Part shown: one piece after another, positions 34,985-42,432 of the stretch
Position numbering within the stretch: position 1 is the first letter of the stretch
Layout: each line of letters begins with the position of its first letter
Assembly (NCBI GenBank): GCA_019187665.1
Contig: JABARH010000033.1
Span: forward strand, 1-53,220
Source of the DNA: Anaerolineales bacterium
GTDB lineage: Bacteria > Chloroflexota > Anaerolineae > Anaerolineales > Villigracilaceae
Length of the DNA: 53,220 bases
Direction of reading: 5' to 3'
Translations under genes and position numbers: made by a program
Notes under the pieces: model-generated
Database searches by the model: none
What the model saw: only the letters and a program-made list of their open reading frames with translations
What the model was told of the DNA's origin: nothing

Positions 34985-35017
34985 ACAGTGATCAGTCATC
35001 AGTCATCAGCGGTCAGT
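34985..35017 (+). repeat. TCAGTCA-type repeat over a start region
   Basis: CAGTGATCAGTCATCAGTCAT and similar words repeat every 7-8 bases directly at the start of the next gene. Confidence 0.6.
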
Positions 35018-36136
35018 GCGGCGTTTGGCGGGCGGCTGGGGGTTCAGCAGAGAGTCCTGCCGAATTATCGCGTCCCGTTTTTTGATATGCTGGCGGGCGC
35101 GTGCGAAGGCGGGATGAGTCTCTTCGCGGGGATGGCGCGGGCGGAGGAGGGCATTGCTTCGGCGGATCTATTCCGCATTCCGTATTCCGTGCCCGCTGAG
35201 AACCTGCATTTATTTCGCGGTCGCTTCTATCTGTGTTATCAACGCGGGCTGATTCGCTGGCTGGAAAAAACAAACCCCGACGCGCTGATCGTGGAAGCCA
35301 ACCCGCGCTACCTCGCCACTCCCTTCGCTGTAAAGTGGATGCGCGCCCGCGGACGAAAGGTGATTGGCTGGGGATTGGGCGCGCCCTGGCCCCCCTCATC
35401 CCTTCGGGACACTCCCCCCATTTCTGAAAGAAATGGGGGGAGATGGAGGGGGGTCTGGTCGCAATTCATCAATCAATTCGACGCGTTGATCGCGTACAGT
35501 CAACGCGGCGCGGACGAATATACCGCGCTCGGTTTTCCCCGCGAAAAAATATTCGTTGCAATGAACGCCGTCGCGCCGAAGCCAACCTCTCCCCTTGACT
35601 TTCGACCTTTGATCTTCGACCAACCTTCCATTCTTTTTGTTGGAAGATTGCAAGCCAGAAAAAGAGTCGATTGGCTGTTGCGCGCCTGCGCCGAGATGGA
35701 AAGGCAGCCGCGTCTCGTCATTGTCGGTGACGGACCCGAACGCGCGGCATTGGAGTCTTTGGCGCGCGAGGTGTATCCCGCCGCGCAGTTTGCCGGGGCA
35801 AAGCATGGCGCAGAGTTAAATCCCTATTTCGCACAAGCCAATCTGTTCGTCCTGCCCGGAACCGGCGGATTGGCGATTCAAGAGGCGATGTCGCACGGAT
35901 TGCCGGTCATCGTGGCGAAGGGCGACGGCACGCAGGATGACCTGGTGCGCGAAACGAACGGCTGGCAGATTCCGCCGGAGGAGTACGATGCGCTGGTGGG
36001 CGTGATGCGCGAGGCGCTGACGGATATGAATCGCTTGCGCAGGATGGGGGACGAGTCGCGCCGAATCGTCGCGCAGGAGATCAACCTCGAGACGATGGTC
36101 GCGGCGTTCGTGCGCGCGTTAGAGTTCGTTCGTTAA
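34988..36136 (+). CDS. Glycosyltransferase family 4 (GT-B) enzyme with inserted palindrome
   Basis: Up to 382 residues. The start is uncertain, because the GTG at 34988 is within the TCAGTCA repeat; a homology-like start is near VQQRVLPNYRVPFFDMLAG, about residue 19. C-terminal GT-B elements: ILFVGRLQARKRVDWLLRA, VIVGDGPERAALE and LFVLPGTGGLAIQEAMSHGLPVI. At 35391-35452 a palindrome inserts a stretch (PPSSLRDTPPISERNGG) into the linker region. Because the frame is kept, the enzyme may still work. Confidence 0.8.
   Translation: MISHQSSAVSAAFGGRLGVQQRVLPNYRVPFFDMLAGACEGGMSLFAGMARAEEGIASADLFRIPYSVPAENLHLFRGRFYLCYQRGLIRWLEKTNPDALIVEANPRYLATPFAVKWMRARGRKVIGWGLGAPWPPSSLRDTPPISERNGGRWRGVWSQFINQFDALIAYSQRGADEYTALGFPREKIFVAMNAVAPKPTSPLDFRPLIFDQPSILFVGRLQARKRVDWLLRACAEMERQPRLVIVGDGPERAALESLAREVYPAAQFAGAKHGAELNPYFAQANLFVLPGTGGLAIQEAMSHGLPVIVAKGDGTQDDLVRETNGWQIPPEEYDALVGVMREALTDMNRLRRMGDESRRIVAQEINLETMVAAFVRALEFVR
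35391..35452 (+). repeat. G/C-run palindrome inserted in frame in a glycosyltransferase gene
   Basis: The inner arms CTCCCCCCATTTCT and AGAAATGGGGGGAG (35412-35425, 35429-35442) are exact with a GAA loop. Outer arms CCCCCTC (35391-35397) and GAGGGGG (35446-35452) extend it. About 62 bases of a structured element lie within coding sequence. Confidence 0.75.
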
Positions 36137-36151
36137 TGACTCACATTACGT

Positions 36152-36205
36152 AGTACCGCAAGATTTATCTTGCGTTCCGCAAGGCAACTTGAAAGTTGCG
36201 GTACT
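36152..36205. repeat. Cruciform-type palindrome cluster
   Basis: Outer arms AGTACCGCAA and TTGCGGTACT enclose two more hairpins (GCAAGATTTATCTTGC and GCAACTTGAAAGTTGC), a three-way cruciform. Confidence 0.55.
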
Positions 36206-36248
36206 GGCAAACTGCGTAACATCAGTTAAATCATGTTTTCATTCTTTT

Positions 36249-36307
36249 CGGATACGGATTTCACGGATCACACGGATTTTTCCGTGAAATCCGCGCGATC
36301 CGTGTCC
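36249..36307. repeat. ACGGATT-type palindromic repeat
   Basis: GGATTTCACGGA (36256-36267) and its exact complement (36281-36292) inside a longer arm pair with CGGAT blocks at about 11-base steps. Lies between a glycosyltransferase and a lamin-tail gene. Confidence 0.6.
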
Positions 36308-36332
36308 AAAATGAGAATTTCAAAACACTCTC

Positions 36333-37358
36333 TTACGGATAGGGTCCGTCGCCGGGCGTGCCGCCAGGAACCGCATCCCAATTACCCTCCATATCCTCCA
36401 CCAGCGGGTTGATGCGTTCGGCAGACTGGCACTCGCTCAAGACCAGGGGCAGATGATCGTTGAAGTCGTCGTTGATATCGGAGTCGTTGGGGTGCGGCCC
36501 GGCGATGAAGGGAGTGCCGTACGCGTCAATGATCGCGTCCATCACGGTCAGCCCGCCGCGATAGAGGGTGAGCGTGTCCGAGCCGTTGTCGGCAGCGATG
36601 ATTCCGAAAAGGTCGTCACCGAGGGTGTCGCTGGAGGCGATGGTGAGGATGATCGTTCCGGCCGGGATGAGATAGGGCATGCGATGGGGAGGCGGCCCTT
36701 GTGCATACTGCGGCGAGAGAACCAGGGCAAAGCCGTGCGGGGGAATGAGAGTGGTGTTGACGATCAGCCCCGGGTCCAGCGCGAACGGGGAACGGGAGAC
36801 CCACGGCACAAGCTGGTCCGGCGTCCCGGATTCACCCTCGTCGAAGAAATACATCCCGTTCACATCCACCGCCGTCTCGCCGTAATTATAAAGTTCAATG
36901 TACTGGTTATATTTTTTGAGCTCCAGGCCGCCGCAGACATTGGCCATCACCTCGCTGATGACGAGCGTGGGCCGGTTCGGGTGCGTGAACGCGCCGCCCG
37001 TCGAGGGCCGCGCGCCGCCGTTGATCACGAGGCAGTCGCGGCTGAACGAAAAAGGCGAGGGGGTGCCGGAAACGAATGTGACCGTGATGGTCGCCACCCC
37101 CGCCTCCGCCGGGGCGATGAACGTGGCCGCCAGCCCCTGCCCGGTCCATACCACGTTGCCGGCTGTGGCCGACCAGTTGATCTGCAACCCTGCGGGAATT
37201 TGCCCGGAGAGCGAAAGCGCCACCTGTCCGCCCGCCTGCACACTGCAATCCTGCGGCAAAATTTTAAGGTTGATGTTTTCCGCGCTCGCGCCCGGCGCGC
37301 AGGCGGCGGCGAACAGAGACAGAGCCAGAGCGATGAGGCAGAGACGTTGAGTGCGCAT
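36333..37358 (-). CDS. Lamin-tail-domain lipoprotein
   Basis: 341 residues from the ATG at 37358, with GGGGTGG upstream; a GTG four codons earlier is also possible. Lipobox ALSLFAAACAPG, then an Ig-like beta segment (WSATAGNVVWTGQG), then a lamin-tail domain from about residue 135 (LVISEVMANVCGGLELKKYNQ). Exported and membrane-tethered. It is in the same direction as the following membrane gene at 37383-38036 and may share a transcript. Confidence 0.8.
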   Translation of the reverse strand: MRTQRLCLIALALSLFAAACAPGASAENINLKILPQDCSVQAGGQVALSLSGQIPAGLQINWSATAGNVVWTGQGLAATFIAPAEAGVATITVTFVSGTPSPFSFSRDCLVINGGARPSTGGAFTHPNRPTLVISEVMANVCGGLELKKYNQYIELYNYGETAVDVNGMYFFDEGESGTPDQLVPWVSRSPFALDPGLIVNTTLIPPHGFALVLSPQYAQGPPPHRMPYLIPAGTIILTIASSDTLGDDLFGIIAADNGSDTLTLYRGGLTVMDAIIDAYGTPFIAGPHPNDSDINDDFNDHLPLVLSECQSAERINPLVEDMEGNWDAVPGGTPGDGPYP

Positions 37359-37382
37359 GAGAAATACCACCCCGTTTCACGG

Positions 37383-38036
37383 TCAGGGCTGAACGATGGT
37401 TTCAAGATTGAAGATCGAGGTTTGCGAACAGAAATTTTCCGAAACGATCACGGTCAAAAACCCATCGCCCGCTTCGCGTCCGAAGTGAATATTCACCTGG
37501 CAGCCGCGCTGCGCGCCCGGCGTGTCGAAGACCGGGCCCGCGTATTCCCACGCGCAGGAGAGGGTCGCGCCCGGCCGCGCCGACCGCGCACTGACGGTGA
37601 TCGTTTCACCCGGCAGAACCTTCAGCGATTCGGACGGCTGGTAGGAGTGATCACGCCCGGAGATGTCGAAGAATATGGCCGCGGGCGGCTGGCAGGAGGG
37701 AAACACCGTCCAGAACCCGGCCAGCGCGGCAGCCCAGATCAGGAACAGCGCCCATAGCGGCAGGCCGGTCAAATAACGCATGGCGCGTTCGGAGGCGCTC
37801 ACGAAATTTTTCAGTTTGGGAATCTCGACGCCGAATCCGATCAGGATCAACAGTGTGGCGCTCGCCAGCGCACTGAAATAGTAGAGCGCGCGCTGCGGGT
37901 CGCGGCTACCGCCCAGCCACTCGATCAACGACGGTGGGACGAACGGCAGGCGCAGAATAATGCCCCAGCCGATGAGCAGCGCGAACACCACGAACAGCGC
38001 CAGCCCCGAAATAAATTCAAGCGGTTTACGACTCAT
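37383..38036 (-). CDS. Membrane protein with three helices and a C-terminal extracellular domain
   Basis: 217 residues. Three hydrophobic segments: SGLALFVVFALLIGWGIIL, YFSALASATLLILIGFGV and LPLWALFLIWAAALAGF. The last 100 residues have a beta pattern with five Cys and look extracellular. I do not recognise the family. It lies just upstream of the lamin-tail lipoprotein on the same strand (24 bases), so the two may act together at the envelope. Confidence 0.65.
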   Translation of the reverse strand: MSRKPLEFISGLALFVVFALLIGWGIILRLPFVPPSLIEWLGGSRDPQRALYYFSALASATLLILIGFGVEIPKLKNFVSASERAMRYLTGLPLWALFLIWAAALAGFWTVFPSCQPPAAIFFDISGRDHSYQPSESLKVLPGETITVSARSARPGATLSCAWEYAGPVFDTPGAQRGCQVNIHFGREAGDGFLTVIVSENFCSQTSIFNLETIVQP

Positions 38037-38156
38037 AATTCACCGCCGCCATTATAGCCAGCGCACGCCGTTTCTCTCTTTACGGAGGCTTTACAAATTG
38101 AACAGAACCTACGCATAATTGGCGTTCTCTCGCCAGCAGGCGCGTTAGACCTTCGG

Positions 38157-38187
38157 CGCGCCCTACGCAAGGTTTTACGTAAGTCCT
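38157..38187. repeat. Repeat C, copy 1
   Basis: The reverse complement of this 31-mer is found at 47822-47852 with one mismatch. Ends 25 bases before the ATG at 38212. Confidence 0.75.
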
Positions 38188-38196
38188 GTTGATGTT

Positions 38197-38202
38197 TATA
38201 AT
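38197..38202 (+). promoter_or_regulatory. -10 box (TATAAT) of the SDR gene
   Basis: Consensus TATAAT ends nine bases before the ATG at 38212, with GGGAG between. Confidence 0.5.
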
Positions 38203-38211
38203 CTGGGAGAT

Positions 38212-39669
38212 ATGAGTGATTCGAAATTGATCCTCGTCACCGGTGCGACCGGCTACGTGGGCGGACGCCTCGTGCCGCGCCTGCTCGAAGCCGGTCAGCG
38301 CGTGCGCTGCCTCGTGCGTGACCCGGCGCGCCTGGAAGGGCGCCCCTGGCGCGCGCAGGTGGAAGTCGTCGGCGGCGACGCCCTCGACCAGCGCCTCCTG
38401 GCCGATGCCATGCGCGGCGTCTCGATTGCCTACTATCTCATGCACGGCTTGCAGGGCGGCAAGATCAACGCGGAGCGCGACCTGTTCGTGGCGCGCAACT
38501 TTGCCGCCGCCGCCGACGAGGCCGGGATCGAGCGCATCATCTACCTCGGCGAACTGGTGGACCCCACTGCGAATCTTTCGCCGTATCTGCGTGCCCGCCA
38601 CGAGACGGGATATTTACTGCGTTACAGCAAAGTTCCAGTCACTGAATTGCGCGCGGGCATGATCGTCGGATCGGGAAGCGTGCTGTTCGAAATGATCCGC
38701 TTCATCGCCGAACGCCAGCCGGTCTTCATTTGCCCGGCCTGGTATTTTTCTGAAGCGCAGCCCATCGGCATCCGCGACGTGCTTTCCTATCTCATCGCCG
38801 CGCTCCACGAACCCGAGTCGCTCAACCGCGTCATCGAACTGGGAGGCCCGACGCGCCTGACCTATGCCGATATGCTGCTCGAATATGCCCGCGAACGCGG
38901 ACTCAAACGCCGCGTCATCCGCACGCCCTTCCATGCGCCGCATCTTTCCGCCTATTGGGTTCACATGCTCACGCCGATCCACTGGCGCGTGGTCGAGCCG
39001 CTGATCGAAGGGCTGCGCGCGCGCCTCATCGTCCGCGACGACGCGGCGCGCAAAATTTTCCCACACATCCAGCCGATGGATTTTCGCACCGCCGTGCGCC
39101 TCGCGCTCAACCGCGTCCAGCGCGACAACGTGGAGACCAGCTGGATGGACGCGCTCGTCACCGCACAGGGCGATCTCAAACCCTATCGCTTCACCGTGGA
39201 AGACGGCTTGTTCGTCGAACGACGGCAGACACGGCTCGACCTCCCCGCGGAAACGATCTTTCGCGCCTTCAGCGGAATCGGCGGCACGCGCGGCTGGCTC
39301 TACATGGATTGGGCCTGGGCGCTGCGCGGCTGGCTGGATAAGGCCATCGGCGGCGTAGGACTGCGCCGCGGCCGCCGCCATCCCGACCAGATTCGCACCG
39401 GCGAGTCGCTCGACTTTTGGCGCGTCGAAGCCGTCGAACCAAACCGCCTGCTGCGGTTGCGCGCCGAAATGAAAATCCCCGGCAAAGCCTGGCTCGAATT
39501 TAATTCCGAGTTGCAGGAAGGAGCAACCCTTTTCACCGTCGCGGCCTATTTCGACCCGCACGGCCTGGCCGGTTTTTTGTATTGGTATGCCATGTGGCCC
39601 TTCCACAAATTCATCTTCGACGGCCTGACGCGGCGCATTGCCTCGCGGGCGCGCGTGCTGGCGCGCTGA
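38212..39669 (+). CDS. NmrA/SDR-type NAD(P)-binding protein with a DUF2867 domain
   Basis: 485 residues. The N-terminal Rossmann fold begins ILVTGATGYVGGRLVPRL, with GGDALDQ and YYLMHGLQGG following; the catalytic Tyr-Lys pair of classical SDRs is not obvious. From about residue 340 a DUF2867-type domain (IFRAFSGIGGTRGWLYMDWAW, LEFNSELQEGATLF) follows. Many homologs are membrane-associated reductases of unknown substrate. GGGAG precedes the ATG. The next gene is a paralog, 12 bases on. Confidence 0.85.
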   Translation: MSDSKLILVTGATGYVGGRLVPRLLEAGQRVRCLVRDPARLEGRPWRAQVEVVGGDALDQRLLADAMRGVSIAYYLMHGLQGGKINAERDLFVARNFAAAADEAGIERIIYLGELVDPTANLSPYLRARHETGYLLRYSKVPVTELRAGMIVGSGSVLFEMIRFIAERQPVFICPAWYFSEAQPIGIRDVLSYLIAALHEPESLNRVIELGGPTRLTYADMLLEYARERGLKRRVIRTPFHAPHLSAYWVHMLTPIHWRVVEPLIEGLRARLIVRDDAARKIFPHIQPMDFRTAVRLALNRVQRDNVETSWMDALVTAQGDLKPYRFTVEDGLFVERRQTRLDLPAETIFRAFSGIGGTRGWLYMDWAWALRGWLDKAIGGVGLRRGRRHPDQIRTGESLDFWRVEAVEPNRLLRLRAEMKIPGKAWLEFNSELQEGATLFTVAAYFDPHGLAGFLYWYAMWPFHKFIFDGLTRRIASRARVLAR

Positions 39670-39681
39670 CCTGCCCATTCC

Positions 39682-40935
39682 ATGCTCATCCTCGTCACCG
39701 GCGCGACCGGATACATTGCCAGCCGGCTCATCCCCCGCCTTTTGGCAATGGGCCATCGCGTGCGCGCCCTCGCCCGCGACCCGCGTCGACTCGACGGGCG
39801 CGCCTGGTCGGCCTCGACGGAAATCTTCTCCGGCGACGTGACCGACTCTCCGTCCGCGCTCTGCGCCGCGCTGAAAGGCACGCAGGCCGCGTACTATCTC
39901 GTCCACAACATGTCCAGCGGACGCGGCTACACAGACAAAGAGACCGAAGGCGCGCGCAACTTTGCCGCCGCGTGCGCGGCGGCGGGCGTGAGACACATCA
40001 TCTACCTCGGCGGGCTGGCCGATCCACAGCGACAGCTCGCGGCACACATGCGCTCGCGCATCGAGACGGGAAACATTCTGCGCGCGGGACGCGTTCCCGT
40101 CACCGAGTTTCGCGCGGGCATCATCGTCGGCTCGGGCAGCATCTCCTTCGAGATGATCCGTTTTATAACCGAACTGCTCCCCATCATTCCGGGCCCGCGC
40201 CATCTGCGAAACAAATCCCAGCCCATCGCGGTTCAAAACGTGATTGACTACCTGCTGGCCGCGCTCGACCACAACGAGGGTCACGGACGGGTTTTCGAGA
40301 TCGGCGGCCCTGATGTGAACGACTACGCCGACTTGATGCTTCGTTATGCACGCCTGCGCGGCCTCAAACGACATCTGTGGCTGCTGCCCCACATTCCAGT
40401 CTGGCTGATGGCCTTTGGAATCGGTCTCGTGACGCCCGTCCCGAGTTCCATCGCGTATGCCCTCGTGGGCGGCCTCTCCTCCGACAGCGTGATCCTGCAC
40501 GAAGACGCGCGCCGCGTCTTCCTCGAAGTGAAGTTGATCGGTTTCGACTCTGCCGCGCGCGACGCGCTGACCCGCCTGCATCCCGACCGTATCGAACGCA
40601 TTTGGACAGCGGATGAACGTATCCGCTCGCTCAAACACGAAGGTTTTTTCATTTTGCATCGAAAACACGCCGGGCGAAGTATCATTCCGCCCCCATCCGA
40701 TGCAGCGGAATACTATCCTGCCCTGCAAAATAAATGGCAGGTGGAAATCAATGATCCAACGCGCGTGTTGCTTTACCGCCCGCGTCCCTTCGGCGAGGAA
40801 TGGATCGAACGGCGTATTGTAGGTCGAGATAGTATCTCGACTTACTTCTTCGCCCCGCGCGGCATCGTCGGATTCCTGTATTGGTATCTGCTGCTGCCAT
40901 TTCACATTTTCACCTTTCGCCGTCCGTTTGCATGA
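39682..40935 (+). CDS. NAD(P)-binding paralog of the preceding SDR
   Basis: 417 residues. Rossmann start ILVTGATGYIASRLIPRL and AYYLVHNMSSG align with the gene before it, and the same epimerase-like middle part is seen. The C-terminal third differs: it has a shorter tail ending FLYWYLLLPFHIFTF, which equals the FLYWYAMWPFHKFIF end of its neighbour. It looks like a gene duplication followed by divergence of the C-terminal domain. A palindromic insert lies in frame at 40823. Confidence 0.85.
   Translation: MLILVTGATGYIASRLIPRLLAMGHRVRALARDPRRLDGRAWSASTEIFSGDVTDSPSALCAALKGTQAAYYLVHNMSSGRGYTDKETEGARNFAAACAAAGVRHIIYLGGLADPQRQLAAHMRSRIETGNILRAGRVPVTEFRAGIIVGSGSISFEMIRFITELLPIIPGPRHLRNKSQPIAVQNVIDYLLAALDHNEGHGRVFEIGGPDVNDYADLMLRYARLRGLKRHLWLLPHIPVWLMAFGIGLVTPVPSSIAYALVGGLSSDSVILHEDARRVFLEVKLIGFDSAARDALTRLHPDRIERIWTADERIRSLKHEGFFILHRKHAGRSIIPPPSDAAEYYPALQNKWQVEINDPTRVLLYRPRPFGEEWIERRIVGRDSISTYFFAPRGIVGFLYWYLLLPFHIFTFRRPFA
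40823..40841 (+). repeat. In-frame palindromic element inside the SDR paralog
   Basis: GTCGAGATA-G-TATCTCGAC, nine-base exact arms, encodes GRDSIST. It shares its GAGATA...ATCTC core with the element at 33928. Confidence 0.6.
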
Positions 40936-40978
40936 TTTGCAACCGATTCATCTTCCTTCAATACGCGATCAACCTCCA

Positions 40979-41007
40979 TTGACGTTTCCCCGCGCGCGGC
41001 ATACAAT
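40979..41007 (+). promoter_or_regulatory. Sigma-70 promoter of the cobalamin operon
   Basis: TTGACG (40979-40984), 17-base spacer, TACAAT (41002-41007). Transcription would start near 41014, just in front of the riboswitch. Confidence 0.65.
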
Positions 41008-41013
41008 GGCCGC

Positions 41014-41165
41014 ACAATTTCATACGCCCAGTCCGCGGCGAAGCCAGTGAAACTCTGGCGCTGTCCCGCAACTGTGAGGTTAGTTGGCTAATCCCTGGTC
41101 ACTCGACTAAAAGAATAGAAGACTAGAAGACTAGAAGACTAACCAAGTCAGGTCGCCCGCAACTG
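41014..41165 (+). ncRNA. Cobalamin riboswitch
   Basis: The B12 box and its neighbours are present: GAAGCCAGTGAAACTCTGGC, GCTGTCCCGCAACTGTGAG at 41061-41079 and the late AAGTCAGGTCGCC at 41145-41157. A GGTTAGT...ACTAACC stem (41078-41084 with 41138-41144) closes a variable arm. It holds three exact copies of TAGAAGAC (41116-41139). Downstream is a hairpin terminator at 41230. The genes it controls (btuF, btuC, btuD) import cobalamin, which agrees. Confidence 0.9.
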
Positions 41166-41229
41166 GTCGGTTCTACCACACTCTCGTGGAAAGGAGGTGG
41201 AGACAGGCCTGTTTGGAATGCCTCTCCCC

Positions 41230-41260
41230 TCCCCAGTCGCATCGGCTGGGGATTTTGATT
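41230..41260 (+). terminator. Terminator stem of the cobalamin riboswitch
   Basis: CCCCAG...CTGGGG with an eight-base loop, then ATTTTGATT. Binding of cobalamin upstream would favour this stem and stop transcription before btuF. Confidence 0.6.
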
Positions 41261-41292
41261 CTCTTACGGTTAACATATTTTTAGGAGAAACC

Positions 41293-42210
41293 ATGATACG
41301 AAAAATTTTTGCGCTCACCTTGCTGGCCGCGCTCATGCTCGCGGCCTGCGCGCCCGCCCTCCCGTCGAATGACGCGGCGGGGATCACCCTCAGCGACGGA
41401 CTCGGCCGCGAGGTCAAATTGGAATCGGCCGCGCAGCGCGTCGTTTCCCTCGCGCCGTCCAACACTGAAATCCTGTTCGCGCTCGGCGCGGGAGATCAAG
41501 TCATTGGCCGCGACGAAACCTCCGATTATCCCGAAGCCGCGCTTGCCCTGCCGACCGTCGGCGGTTGGAGCGGATTCAGCACGGAGGCCATCGTGGCGCT
41601 CAAGCCCGACCTCGTGCTGGCCGCGGAGATCAACTCGCCTGAGCTGGTGGCCGAACTCGAAAAACTCGGCGTGACAGTGTATTATCTTTCCAACCCAAAG
41701 ACGCTCGAAGACCTGTACGCGAATATCGAAATCGTCGCCACGTTAACGGGGCGCGACGCGGCCAAACTGACCGATTCGCTCAAGGCACGCGTCGCGGCCG
41801 TGGACGAGAAGATCGCGCCGCTGAGCTCGCGTCCGTCCGTGTTTTACGAAGTGGACGCCACCGATCCGTCCAAACCGTATACGGCTGGCCCAGGCACGTT
41901 CATTGATTTGTTGATTCAGCGCGCAGGCGGACAGAACGTCGTCTCGCTGGCGGGCATCACGGATCCGTATCCGCAGATCGGTCTCGAACAATTGGTCGTC
42001 ATGCCGCCCGACATCATCCTGCTTGGCGACGCGGCCTACGGTCAATCGGCTGAGACGGTCGCGGCGCGCCAGGGCTGGGATACGCTCAAGGCGGTCGTGG
42101 ATGGAAAAATTTTCCCGTTCGACGATAACCTGCTCACCCGTCCAGGCCCGCGCCTGGTGGATGGTCTCGAAGCGCTGGCGCGGTTGCTGCATCCAGAAGC
42201 CTTTGAGTAA
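41293..42210 (+). CDS. btuF: Cobalamin ABC transporter, substrate-binding lipoprotein
   Basis: 305 residues from the ATG at 41293, preceded by AGGAGAAACC. The lipobox LMLAACAPAL leads to the BtuF/FecB fold: RVVSLAPSNTEILFALGAGDQVIGRDE and DLVLAAEINSPE are typical, with two lobes and a connecting helix. It captures cobalamin (or a related corrinoid) and passes it to BtuC. It lies directly behind the cobalamin riboswitch. Confidence 0.9.
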   Translation: MIRKIFALTLLAALMLAACAPALPSNDAAGITLSDGLGREVKLESAAQRVVSLAPSNTEILFALGAGDQVIGRDETSDYPEAALALPTVGGWSGFSTEAIVALKPDLVLAAEINSPELVAELEKLGVTVYYLSNPKTLEDLYANIEIVATLTGRDAAKLTDSLKARVAAVDEKIAPLSSRPSVFYEVDATDPSKPYTAGPGTFIDLLIQRAGGQNVVSLAGITDPYPQIGLEQLVVMPPDIILLGDAAYGQSAETVAARQGWDTLKAVVDGKIFPFDDNLLTRPGPRLVDGLEALARLLHPEAFE

Positions 42211-42234
42211 ATACGGGAGTGTGTAGATACGGAT

Positions 42235-42393
42235 ACAGGTACACAGGTATACACGTACACAGGTACACAGGTACACAGGTACACAGGTACACAGGTACAC
42301 AGGTACACACGTACACAGGTACACAGGTACACAGGTACACAGGTACACAGGTACACACGTACACAGGTACACACGTACACATGTACACACGTA
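42235..42393. repeat. ACANGTAC octamer array, about 20 copies, between btuF and btuC
   Basis: Consecutive 8-base units from 42235 on: mostly ACAGGTAC, with ACACGTAC at units 3, 10, 16, 18 and 20, ACAGGTAT at unit 2 and ACATGTAC at unit 19. Each contains the palindrome GTAC. The array is followed by GTAACTCGTAACTCGTAACTT up to 42411, ending 22 bases before the btuC ATG. Confidence 0.97.
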
Positions 42394-42432
42394 ACTCGTA
42401 ACTCGTAACTTATACCCCGTACCTCGCCCCTC

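Noticed and set aside
38614..40905. 763-residue open frame antisense to the SDR paralogs
   Set aside because: It spans two well-supported genes and their gap; long antisense frames are common in high-G+C DNA.
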